A stretch of 64,000 nt of DNA from the NCBI RefSeq assembly GCF_049608145.1, contig NZ_JBMYXF010000011.1:6948-70947 (forward strand). The letters are read 5' to 3'. The translations under genes were made by a program, and so were the position numbers. The stretch comes from Halocynthiibacter sp049608145 (lineage in GTDB: Bacteria > Pseudomonadota > Alphaproteobacteria > Rhodobacterales > Rhodobacteraceae). Within the stretch, counting starts at the first letter, position 1. Each line of letters begins with the position of its first letter. The notes under the pieces were generated by a model. It had not been told where the DNA came from and did no database searches. It worked only from the letters and a program-made list of their open reading frames with translations. Shown one piece after another: positions 51,278-59,314 of the stretch.

Positions 51278-51308
51278 TCTTTAATCCTTCCTGTAGGTGG
51301 AGGGTCAA
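51278..51308 (-). promoter_or_regulatory. CueR-type promoter before the cytochrome-copC-copD operon
   Basis: On the minus strand TTGACC (51308-51303) and TAAAGA (51283-51278) are 19 bp apart, the long spacer of MerR-family promoters. The spacer holds CCCTCC-N7-GGAAGG, the copA-type arrangement with one mismatch. Confidence 0.7.
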
Positions 51309-51316
51309 ACGATTTA

Positions 51317-52069
51317 TTATCGCAGCGTCGTGAGCATCCAGAGCGCCATACCGACCATCATCAGGTTCTCCGTCAGTGACACGAAACCCAATGGAACCTT
51401 ACTGTCACCACCGACACAGGCGCACTTTAGGTCGCGTTTGTCGATGTAGACCGCCTTGAACACACTGATCGCGCCAATGCTGGCGACAAACAACGCTGCT
51501 GGTGCAGACAACCACGTGAGAACCCCGGCCATCATAAGCAGACCTGCCCCAGTCTCAACGAACGGATAGACATATCCGTAGCGAACCCACCGTTGGGCCA
51601 GCAGGTCGTAGTTCAGGAACATCGTGGCGAACCGTTCTACGTCTTGCAGTTTTTGCAGACCCAACAGCACCATGGATATCGAGATAAACCATTCAACTGT
51701 CCGTCCCGTGAATGCGGCACCTAACGCCAACCAAGTCACAGCTATGGCCATCAACAAAGCGACCGCGAACAATGCGATGACAGGCTTATAGGTCGTGGCA
51801 TCCTTGGACTTGGTGGCTTTTCCTAGATGTACGCTCAGGTCATCGAAACCACCGATGCGTTCTTCACCAATGAACGTCTGTGGCGTCGTCTTCACATCAT
51901 GCTCGGCTTTGAACGCATCAACCTCGCCACGGCTGGTGAGGTGGCGATCATCCACTTGAAAGCCCTGACGTTCTAACAGGTCTTTCGATTTCAACCCGTA
52001 TGGACACATGTGGTCGGTCATCAGCATCCGATAGAGGGTGGCAGTTTTGGCGGCGGTATCCTTGGGCAT
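51317..52069 (-). CDS. Glutaredoxin-MauE fusion membrane protein
   Basis: The 250-residue protein begins with a glutaredoxin domain (about 1-85; CPYGLKSKDLLERQGF, DVKTTPQTFIGEERIGG). A MauE/DoxX-type membrane domain with about four or five helices follows (about 95-250). It ends with KCACVGGDSKVPLGFVSLTEN, whose cysteines could bind metal or be redox active. The fusion links thiol chemistry to a membrane protein. It is transcribed divergently from the CueR-like regulator with a MerR-type promoter between. It likely handles copper or disulphide stress. Confidence 0.85.
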   Translation of the reverse strand: MPKDTAAKTATLYRMLMTDHMCPYGLKSKDLLERQGFQVDDRHLTSRGEVDAFKAEHDVKTTPQTFIGEERIGGFDDLSVHLGKATKSKDATTYKPVIALFAVALLMAIAVTWLALGAAFTGRTVEWFISISMVLLGLQKLQDVERFATMFLNYDLLAQRWVRYGYVYPFVETGAGLLMMAGVLTWLSAPAALFVASIGAISVFKAVYIDKRDLKCACVGGDSKVPLGFVSLTENLMMVGMALWMLTTLR

Positions 52070-52135
52070 GTATCAAATCCTTATGCAGGTGCAGGCATCC
52101 ATCAAAAATGGCACCCTTGAAACTCATTCATCATC

Positions 52136-52166
52136 AACCTAGTCTCTCCAGCAACTGGAAGGTCAA
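52136..52166 (-). promoter_or_regulatory. CueR-type promoter before the glutaredoxin-MauE gene
   Basis: On the minus strand TTGACC (52166-52161) and TAGGTT (52141-52136) are separated by 19 bp. The dyad CCTTCC-N7-GGAGAG matches the CueR layout with two mismatches. The divergent regulator starts 12 bp away. Confidence 0.75.
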
Positions 52167-52177
52167 GGGTAAGTTCT

Positions 52178-52561
52178 ATGAATATCTCTGCGGCATCAAA
52201 GGCGGCGGGCCTTCCCGTCAAAACCGTGCGCTACTACGCCGACATCAAGTTGGTCGAAGCACCGTCGCGATCAGAGGCGGGATACCGCACCTATAACGAT
52301 GTGGCCGTTCGCAAACTGGTGTTCGTCAGACGATCACGTGCGTTCGGGTTTAGCATCGAAGGATGCCGCGAACTTCTGAGCCTGTATCAAGATCAGGACC
52401 GCACTAGCTCGGAAGTGAAACGTATCGCGTCCAAGCGACTGGAGGAGATCGAAGAGAAGCAGCGGGAGCTTCAGTCTCTGCATGATGAGTTGGCGCATCT
52501 GGTGACATCCTGTCGTGGTGACCACATGCCTGACTGTCCAATCATCGATTACCTTGGTTGA
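52178..52561 (+). CDS. cueR: CueR-like MerR-family copper sensor
   Basis: The 127-residue protein has the MerR winged helix (ASKAAGLPVKTVRYYADIKLV, then GYRTYNDVAVRKLVFVRRSRAFGFSI), a dimer helix (about 80-108) and the metal loop CRGDHMPDC. Cysteines fall at residues 112 and 120, and serine is at 77, the same positions used by E. coli CueR to bind Cu(I), Ag(I) or Au(I). It should twist the two 19-bp-spacer promoters into an active shape when copper is present. The fit is strong by position. Confidence 0.92.
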   Translation: MNISAASKAAGLPVKTVRYYADIKLVEAPSRSEAGYRTYNDVAVRKLVFVRRSRAFGFSIEGCRELLSLYQDQDRTSSEVKRIASKRLEEIEEKQRELQSLHDELAHLVTSCRGDHMPDCPIIDYLG

Positions 52562-53176
52562 AGTTCGAATTTCCGCGTAGCCGACATTCACTGCGCTACA
52601 GAAAAAACGGGAGTCTGGGCTCGAACTTGCCGTTAGCTGCACTTTGCACCGATGGCCGCTTTGGCGCAGCCTCTGACTGTGCAAATGTCACTTTCTGCCC
52701 ATTCCTGACTTCGGGGTGATGCGCAGCACGGCTGCCGAGCAGGATTGGCCTGTGAATGTCCGCATTCATCATTTTGACGGCGCACCTTCGCAATCGCAGA
52801 AAACATCTGCAATCCACTTGGCGCAGCGAAAGGCAACGACTGCTTCGGGCTGGGTGCTGCCGTTAGACGTGCTTTGCACCAGGTTCGACTCTGGGCCGGT
52901 TCTAACTGACAGCGTACAAATTGGATTGCCTTTAAACTTCGATAAGTGAGCGTGATACCAATGCACCGTGTCTAAGCAGTATTTCCAAAGGCAGAGTGAC
53001 TGTTGAGTAGACGGAGTGATGTTTCTCTGGAGTTGCGCCAATGGCTGCTTTTGGGTGTCTAGAATACTCAAAATCGGACCAAAATGCGGTGCTTCCAAAT
53101 ATCGACTTTCAAGCAGGATGCGCTACACTAGAAGTGATTCAAACAAATGCATACGGTCAATTTTGGAGATACCCCC
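52562..53176. other. 615-bp non-coding stretch between the copper regulator and protease genes
   Basis: No gene is seen. The stretch reads like decayed coding DNA (CTGCACTTTGCACCGATGGCCGC and similar phrases repeat in form), a type I have seen between Rhodobacteraceae genes. GGAGA lies just before the protease start. Confidence 0.4.
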
Positions 53177-54406
53177 ATGGTAGATTTTAATCAATTTTCA
53201 GACAGTCTTGCTCAGTTCCAGGAGGAGTTCTCAACAGAACTCATGGATTTGGAATGGGTCGCGGTTGAGCTGCATGTGGGTTTGGACACCACAAGTCCAG
53301 AGATCGTTGTTAAGCTCGCTGGCAACAAGGATTCGATACCAAGTTCGTTGCGTTCTGGATCGGTTTTCGAACATGAAGGTCGAAGTTACTCTATCCGAAT
53401 GATGGCCGGCAGAGAAATCGTTGCTCAGGTTAAAGCGGGAACTGCTGCACGGCCTGAGGGAGCTCCATATTATGGGACGTACGGAGCCCCTATAGTGATA
53501 AATGGGGTGTACGTCGCAATATCAAATTGGCATGTTTTCTGCAAGAATGGGAACAGATCGAAAATCGGAGATAGAATACAGATTGACGGAAAAACGATCG
53601 CATCTCTGTATGATTTCGAACCGGTAAACGAGTTTGGAAACAACGAGTATGACATTGCATTCGCAGAGTTCGACGACCCTGATGATATTGAAGCTAGATT
53701 TCGGGAATGCTCAAATGGTTCACGTCTTCGATTTCCGCGGCGACTAGCCTGGAGTGTTGAGTTCGGCAAGGCGCATTATACCGTCGGTGCTCGCTCCCCA
53801 GTTTGCGGTCATGGAAAATTACTGGGTGTTGCAAATATCCGAGTGAAATACGGAAATGGCCGGGTAATCCCCTTCTCAAATCAACTAATGTTCTCAAAAA
53901 TGTCCGATCGAGGCGATAGTGGCTCAATTGTTGTTGACGAGGAGCGGCATGAAGCTGTCGGTCTGATTTTTGCCGGTGACGACGAATCTAGTTACGCAAA
54001 CTTTCTACCCGGCTACCCAGGTTTTTTGACAAGGGGCAGCATAGATCTAGGGCAATCGGCGTCTTTGATGAGCTTTTCGCATCAACCGGTGATGCGAAAG
54101 GATGAAGTTCTATTTGGCGGAAACAATTCTATCTCGATGGATATGCCTTTTGAGAAGGATGGAGGAGTGCCGTCAATTGATAGAGAATCCTTTCCTCGAG
54201 AACTGATTGACCCAAAAAAGAGATTGAAACTTTTTAACATAGATGGAAGTAAGCAAATTCGGGTTATTGACGCCCAAGGGAGTTGGGTCAAGGCTCAGAT
54301 ATTCGGCCGACGCGACCACCGACCTGGTCATGGCATAGAATACTATCTTGCTGCCACTGGCTTTTTTAACGTCAATGCACCAACCCGATTGTTCTATTTA
54401 GTTTAG
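53177..54406 (+). CDS. Trypsin-fold serine protease-like protein, no signal peptide
   Basis: The 409-residue protein has a chymotrypsin-type triad: histidine in SNWHVF (119), aspartate in NEYDIAFAEF (159) and serine in RGDSGSIVVDE (248). An N-terminal domain (about 1-95) of unknown type precedes it, and a C-terminal domain (about 290-409) follows. There is no signal peptide, so it likely acts in the cytoplasm, which is unusual for this fold. I prefer the ATG at 53177 with GGAGA seven bases upstream. Such proteases can be effectors in immunity. That role is inferred. Confidence 0.8.
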   Translation: MVDFNQFSDSLAQFQEEFSTELMDLEWVAVELHVGLDTTSPEIVVKLAGNKDSIPSSLRSGSVFEHEGRSYSIRMMAGREIVAQVKAGTAARPEGAPYYGTYGAPIVINGVYVAISNWHVFCKNGNRSKIGDRIQIDGKTIASLYDFEPVNEFGNNEYDIAFAEFDDPDDIEARFRECSNGSRLRFPRRLAWSVEFGKAHYTVGARSPVCGHGKLLGVANIRVKYGNGRVIPFSNQLMFSKMSDRGDSGSIVVDEERHEAVGLIFAGDDESSYANFLPGYPGFLTRGSIDLGQSASLMSFSHQPVMRKDEVLFGGNNSISMDMPFEKDGGVPSIDRESFPRELIDPKKRLKLFNIDGSKQIRVIDAQGSWVKAQIFGRRDHRPGHGIEYYLAATGFFNVNAPTRLFYLV

Positions 54407-54457
54407 TGCTCCCTATGCCCGCCCTAAAGCAAAAAGAGTATAGTTTGGATAGGTCTA

Positions 54458-54485
54458 AAAGTTGGCTCCACCGCGAGCCAACTTT
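54458..54485. terminator. Terminator-like hairpin after the protease gene
   Basis: A perfect 10-bp stem with an eight-base loop ends in TTT on the plus strand. Confidence 0.6.
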
Positions 54486-54818
54486 CGTCCAGTGTAAAAA
54501 AAAACAGATCAGTTGTGTTGTGACATAATCGGCACCTTTGACACCGGGTTCACTTCGTCTAAAATCACTGAGTGCTCTTGCCCTACAAAACTTTTGCAGC
54601 CCTCCGTTTCTCTTTAACAAGGTTTTGACGACTGTTCGAAAACCGGACATTCGTTCCAAAAGCAGTGTGACGCAAGAGGGGCTCAGAGCCCCCTTGCAGC
54701 AATGCAATGAATTTCTTGCTTTAATGCGTATGTGAATGTCGGCTTTCGACTTTGAGGTTTTGATCGGTTCGCGCCTGCGGAGAAAATCCGGTTTCTGCCC
54801 GACGTGCAGATCGATCAT

Positions 54819-54835
54819 GTCTGCTTTGGGCTTTT
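54819..54835 (+). repeat. 17-bp direct repeat, right copy (cargo border)
   Basis: The sequence matches 46663-46679 exactly, 107 bp before attR. Confidence 0.5.
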
Positions 54836-54882
54836 AGCGCGGCTTTTGTTGTGCCTTAGATTATGGATTTGCAATACATGTG

Positions 54883-54899
54883 TTACGATATTTTTACGA
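54883..54899. promoter_or_regulatory. Right-arm TTACGA boxes, putative integrase sites
   Basis: TTACGA occurs at 54883 and 54894, 11 bp apart, the same spacing as at 9001 and 9012 next to the integrase. Confidence 0.55.
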
Positions 54900-54941
54900 A
54901 CTTATGTTTTAGTAATCTGATAAATAGTATAAAAAGGTGCA

Positions 54942-54955
54942 TCTCGACCGCACCA
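54942..54955 (+). repeat. attR core (14 bp)
   Basis: TCTCGACCGCACCA repeats the tRNA-Leu 3' end (8875-8888). The rest of the tRNA is absent here, as expected for the far end of an element inserted in a tRNA gene. Confidence 0.85.
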
Positions 54956-55415
54956 TTTCACATTATGATGTGAAGTTCGCTGAAAATTCAAAAATTACAG
55001 ACACTTGAGAAGCTCGATAGTTGTTTTATCGGTCATAGGCCAGTGGCCTTGCAAAGGCCGTTTTCTGGATGGCTTTCTTCACAATTAGGGATCCATTTTC
55101 ATATTTGTTCCAACCATGCGATCGACAGGTGCATTCTGCTGTTTATCGGAGGGGATCCGCCGCCTTTACGGTGGAAAACCTTTTTCAAAAAAGCCTGAAA
55201 ACCGCGGCCCCTGTTGAGGCGGATTAGCAGATATAGCTTTCGGCTGTGTCCCAGGGCTTTGATATTGGGATAACCATGAATTTTTCGTGTTTATAAATGG
55301 TGCCAGGCAAAACCCCGCTCTGCGCATCTGTGAACACAAACTGTTTACTGCCACCGAATTGATCTCGTGGCATGATCATATCAAGTTTACTCCGAACTTA
55401 TAAAGGATCACAGTT
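54956..55415. other. Host intergenic region after attR
   Basis: No gene is seen. A CCGCC-TTTA-GGTGG-type hairpin followed by T (about 55158-55185) may be a terminator, possibly one that served the tRNA before integration. The YceI promoter probably lies here. Confidence 0.4.
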
Positions 55416-55988
55416 ATGAAATCTCTTCTTCTCGCGGCGACTATGCTGACCGCAGCCACCGCCGCATCGGCAGAAGCCGTAAAATACGATCTGGATGCGT
55501 CGCACAGCCAGATCCTCTTCTCATATAACCACCTTGGTTTCTCTACGACTTGGGGCATGTTCTCGGGTTTTGAAGGTGAAATTATGTTTGATGAGGCCGA
55601 CCCAAGCGCGTCTTCCGTGTCTGTGTCCATGCCGCTTGCCTCAATGTTCACGGGTTGGGAAGCACGTTTTGCGCATTTCATGGCGGAAGATTTCTTTAAT
55701 GCGCAGGGTGACGAAATTGTCTCTTTCACATCCACTGGGATTGAGCTGACAGGCGAAACCACCGCAAACATCACCGGTGATCTGACCCTGAATGGCGTGA
55801 CCAAATCTGTGGTTCTGGATGCGGTCCTGAACCAGGCCGCAACCAATCCGATGGCGCAGAAACCATGGCTGGGCTTCGACGCAACCGCCACTGTGTTGCG
55901 GTCTGACTTTGGCGTTGGCAACTTTGCTCCGCATGTATCAGACGAAGTCGCGATCCAGATCTCTATCGAAGCGGGGCAGGCTGAATAA
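55416..55988 (+). CDS. YceI-family periplasmic protein
   Basis: The 190-residue protein has a signal peptide (cut near ASAEAV) and the YceI lipocalin-like fold: KYDLDASHSQILFSYNHLGF, FNAQGDEIVSFTSTGIEL, ITGDLTLNGVTKSVVLDAVLN and FGVGNFAPHVSDEVAIQIS. YceI proteins bind isoprenoid-type lipids such as quinones. It is a single gene with a good terminator. A second YceI domain is fused to cytochrome b561 4 kb away. Confidence 0.93.
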   Translation: MKSLLLAATMLTAATAASAEAVKYDLDASHSQILFSYNHLGFSTTWGMFSGFEGEIMFDEADPSASSVSVSMPLASMFTGWEARFAHFMAEDFFNAQGDEIVSFTSTGIELTGETTANITGDLTLNGVTKSVVLDAVLNQAATNPMAQKPWLGFDATATVLRSDFGVGNFAPHVSDEVAIQISIEAGQAE

Positions 55989-56010
55989 TCAGGCCTGACT
56001 ATGCTGAAGA

Positions 56011-56037
56011 AAGCCCTGCCTGTCTGGCGGGGCTTTT
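56011..56037 (+). terminator. Rho-independent terminator after yceI
   Basis: A 10-bp stem, AAGCCCTGCC and GGCGGGGCTT with one wobble, has a five-base loop and is followed by TTG. Confidence 0.75.
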
Positions 56038-56181
56038 GTGTTCTGAACTGGGTTTCAGGTTTTGCCACCCTTTAATTTATTGATTTCGAATGTAATTTAT
56101 CGATCGGTGGCGTTTTAACCGAAAAATCACACGAATCACGCCAGACTTCCCCGGTAAATATTTTCCGTGCCGGAGTCAGAT

Positions 56182-57096
56182 ATGAAATTGCACCGCCTTG
56201 CCCCTGTTTTTATGGCTTTACTGGCAGCAGCGCCCCTGCAAGCCCAGGAAGAAACACCAAATCATGTGTTTCAATCTGCGGACATGATCCATCAGGAGCT
56301 TCTTTTGCTGAACGAAGCCAATTTTTCAGAGGCCCCGACACAGCAATTGCCCCGTATCCAGGCCTTGCCTCGACATGTCTTTCAGCGCGCGCGCATTATC
56401 TGGGCCAAGGTGCAGTTGCTTCGATTTATGAATGGGCTGCCAACGCGGTCGATTGATCCGCTGCCGGTGCGCGATGTACAGCCTGCGGATGTGAAGGGCA
56501 TTGTTGATAGCATTTTGGCCGATATCCGGGAACTGCGACCGGCCTATTCCATCACACAAGATGTGGCGGAAACAACGCTTCCACAGGGGAAAACACCGAC
56601 TGATGTTCTTGCACATCTGGCGATGATAGATCGTGAAATCGATGCACTGGGCGTTCCTGGAATTGTACCAAATGATGTCTATCAGGTTGCGGCGACATTG
56701 GTGCGTGATCTTGAAACAGTAACCGAACACATGGATGTCTCTGTAGATCTGAATGCGATTGAACCTGTCCTGGGCAAAAGCCCAGCAGATGCCTACAATA
56801 ATGCATATGCATTGCTTGCCGATTTACAAGCGCTTTCAACGGCCGATCAGCGCTTCAGCGTCACCGGGGGGATCGAACCTCCGCAGCAGAAAAGCAGTGA
56901 TATCACACCATCTGATGTGATTTTTCTTCTTGGTCGCGGGCTGGCTGATGTTGGGGCTGTTAAATACGCAACCGGTGTCACGACTGTCACAGTGGATGTG
57001 CCTCTTGAGGGGGGGAAAACCCCTTCTGATGTCTTTCATGTGATTGAACAGGCCAGAGGTCTGGTTGCGGCACTCTCTGCCAGCAGCAACGGTTGA
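56182..57096 (+). CDS. Periplasmic repeat protein, eight P-x-D-V repeats
   Basis: The 304-residue protein has a signal peptide (cut near LQAQEE). The mature part is built from eight copies of a P-x-[DH]-V-x-n-hydrophobic helix motif that begin at residues 26, 63, 101, 139, 163, 201, 243 and 281, most 37-42 apart. Examples are PNHVFQSADMIHQEL, PADVKGIVDSILADI and PSDVFHVIEQARGLV. I do not know this family. It lies 16 bp before the chemotaxis receptor gene, so it may supply a ligand-binding partner. Confidence 0.75.
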   Translation: MKLHRLAPVFMALLAAAPLQAQEETPNHVFQSADMIHQELLLLNEANFSEAPTQQLPRIQALPRHVFQRARIIWAKVQLLRFMNGLPTRSIDPLPVRDVQPADVKGIVDSILADIRELRPAYSITQDVAETTLPQGKTPTDVLAHLAMIDREIDALGVPGIVPNDVYQVAATLVRDLETVTEHMDVSVDLNAIEPVLGKSPADAYNNAYALLADLQALSTADQRFSVTGGIEPPQQKSSDITPSDVIFLLGRGLADVGAVKYATGVTTVTVDVPLEGGKTPSDVFHVIEQARGLVAALSASSNG

Positions 57097-57112
57097 TCAG
57101 GAGAGTATCCAA

Positions 57113-59275
57113 ATGTCTGATGTATCTGTTGAAAAACTGAATGAAACGGGCACGAAGGCCTCCGTCCTGGAAGGGAAATCTAGCCGTTTCTCGATGCGAC
57201 TTGGTGGTAAAATTCTGAGCTTGGTTCTGATCCCGGTGGTTTTCCTGAGTCTTGTGAACGCTTATACAATTCTTTCATCGTCTCAAAGGTTGGAAAACAC
57301 GTTTTCCCATATGGATGAAACGTTGGAATACAACCGCAGACTGACCATAGCCAGCGGCAATATGACTGACGGATTACTCAAAATTAACAGCTCTGTTTCC
57401 GGTCTGGATGAAACCCGCCGGGCAAATATCCAGCGCCATAGCTATGATCCACAGAGCGAAATCGGGCGTAGAAATGAAGTGCGAGATGCGATCAATGCAT
57501 ATTTCACCAGTATTATCCGATTTAGTGCAATCGTTGAACAGGAAGGATTACATTCAACCGAACTGGATCGTGGCCTGCATTATCTGATACGGTCCGGCGC
57601 GACGCTGGGACGATTGAATGCCCTTTATACAACAGCCAACAGTCGGACCCTGCGATTGATCCGGGACGGTGATTTCGAGGCCGCCCGCAACAACTACAAT
57701 TTTGAAGAACGTGCGCGGCTGGGGTCTATTCAGAAGCTTGTCAACGCCACAAGTCATCATTTTACCGAAGTGACCAATATGATTGCGACATTGGTTGCAG
57801 ATGCTGAACATCAGACGGCAGTAGATGCTGCTGCCCTTCAGCGGAAAGTGCTGACTTATTCTTTTGCTGGGTTGGCGGCGTTAACTTTGGTAATACTGGC
57901 TTCTGCGACCTTATTTGCGCGGCGTAATATCATTAACCCAATTCGGCTGATACCTGGTGAAATTCTGAATTCGGACGCAAAAGCTAAAACAAGTTCCGGT
58001 GCGGGAATTGGTTCGTCGCGTAACGATGAAATCGGTGACGTTCTAACGGCTGTGGAAACGATGCGCCGCAGGACACTTGAAAAGCGTGCGCAGGAAGAAC
58101 AGAAAAACGCTGAACGCGATGCAAAAATACGAGAACAGCAAAAAAACAGACGCCTTGCTGCCGAAGCAGAAGAAAAACGTCGCGAACAGGAAGAAGCGGA
58201 AGCCAAACGCCTAGAAGATGACAAATTGCGGCAGCAAGAGATGCTGGCCCAGGCCGAAAGTAAGCGCAATCTGGAAGAGCAGGCCGAAGTGGTTCGTGCC
58301 CTGGCTCGGGGGTTAAGTGCATTGTCTGAAGGCAACCTGTCAGATCTGATTGATACGGAACTTGCGGGGGAATACGACCAGCTGAGAAAAGACTTTAACG
58401 CCGCTGCCGAAAGCCTGTCTCTGGCCATATCGCAGATTCAGGATGGATCCGTTCGCATTCGCGCCGATGTCAATCAAATCGCTGCAGCATCAGATGATCT
58501 TGCCCGTCGCACGGAAATGCAGGCCGCAACCCTTGAAGAAACCGCAGCGGCGCTGGACCAGGTTACAGCATCTGTGCGCTCAACCGCAGATGGGGCCGGA
58601 AATGTCAGTAAAATTGTGGATACTGCACAGGAAAATGCAAAAATCAGTGGCCAGACGGTTCAGCGCACGGTCGAAGCAATGGATAAAATAAACACGTCCT
58701 CTTCCGAAATTCAGAAAATTATCACAGTCATTGATGACATCTCTTTCCAGACAAATTTGCTGGCCCTGAATGCGGGGGTTGAAGCGGCCCGTGCAGGACC
58801 TGCGGGGCGGGGGTTTGCGGTTGTCGCAAGCGAGGTGCGCGCATTGGCCCAGAGATCATCAGCTGCCGCCGCTGAGATTGGCGCACTGATTTCTAACAGC
58901 GGAACGCAGGTGCGTGATGGGGTGGAAATGGTTGAAGAGGTGCAGAAATCACTGAAAGAAATTGTCACATCGGTGCAGGAGGTCGCAACACATGTCACGG
59001 AGATGTCAGCCTCAAGCGTTGAACAGGCGACAGGGCTTGCGGAGATTAACACTGCGATAAATAATCTAGATGGTGTAACACAGAAAAACGCCGCAATGTT
59101 TGAAGAAACCAATGCAACCACACAAAGCCTGATGCAGGAATGCGAAGTGTTGTCAGGGGCTGTATCCCGATTTTCGCTGATTCAGGATGAAACCGATTTG
59201 GCAGCGGAAGGCAGTTTTACTTCGGTGCGCGGGGTCGAGGATAGATCATCAGACGCAACTGAGACAGCGGCCTGA
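57113..59275 (+). CDS. Methyl-accepting chemotaxis protein
   Basis: The 720-residue receptor has an N-terminal cytoplasmic part (about 1-30), a first membrane helix (about 34-54), a helical sensor domain (about 55-245), a second helix (246-268), HAMP regions, a long charged coiled coil (about 317-392, rich in E, R, Q and K), a second HAMP-like segment (396-440) and a signalling domain with the conserved tip FQTNLLALNAGVEAARAG and GRGFAVVASEVRALAQRS (about 545-590). It would report to CheA. The long charged coil is unusual. It follows the repeat-protein gene by 16 bp. Confidence 0.92.
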   Translation: MSDVSVEKLNETGTKASVLEGKSSRFSMRLGGKILSLVLIPVVFLSLVNAYTILSSSQRLENTFSHMDETLEYNRRLTIASGNMTDGLLKINSSVSGLDETRRANIQRHSYDPQSEIGRRNEVRDAINAYFTSIIRFSAIVEQEGLHSTELDRGLHYLIRSGATLGRLNALYTTANSRTLRLIRDGDFEAARNNYNFEERARLGSIQKLVNATSHHFTEVTNMIATLVADAEHQTAVDAAALQRKVLTYSFAGLAALTLVILASATLFARRNIINPIRLIPGEILNSDAKAKTSSGAGIGSSRNDEIGDVLTAVETMRRRTLEKRAQEEQKNAERDAKIREQQKNRRLAAEAEEKRREQEEAEAKRLEDDKLRQQEMLAQAESKRNLEEQAEVVRALARGLSALSEGNLSDLIDTELAGEYDQLRKDFNAAAESLSLAISQIQDGSVRIRADVNQIAAASDDLARRTEMQAATLEETAAALDQVTASVRSTADGAGNVSKIVDTAQENAKISGQTVQRTVEAMDKINTSSSEIQKIITVIDDISFQTNLLALNAGVEAARAGPAGRGFAVVASEVRALAQRSSAAAAEIGALISNSGTQVRDGVEMVEEVQKSLKEIVTSVQEVATHVTEMSASSVEQATGLAEINTAINNLDGVTQKNAAMFEETNATTQSLMQECEVLSGAVSRFSLIQDETDLAAEGSFTSVRGVEDRSSDATETAA

Positions 59276-59314
59276 TGATCCTTGGGATGATTGTATGGAC
59301 TTTAGATCTGGGGG

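Larger units (their letters stand above)
54407..54941. other. Right end of the element, non-coding
   Basis: A 10-bp stem, AAAGTTGGCT and AGCCAACTTT (54458-54485), probably ends protease transcription. The right copy of the 17-bp repeat is at 54819-54835. Frames open on either strand look like chance. Confidence 0.5.
8875..54955. mobile_element. Integrated temperate phage (myovirus type) with copper-resistance cargo
   Basis: The element runs from the tRNA-Leu 3' end to a 14-bp copy of it, about 46 kb. It carries integrase at the left end, regulation, replication, head, contractile tail and lysis genes, then a non-phage copper module and a protease-like gene. TTACGA boxes near both ends share an 11-bp spacing. 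No core structural gene looks broken, so the prophage may be functional. The right-hand cargo may be a later insertion into the phage. Confidence 0.85.

Noticed and set aside
54372..54818. 148-codon minus-strand frame near attR
   Set aside because: It overlaps the terminator hairpin and the protease 3' end, with no ribosome site or motif.
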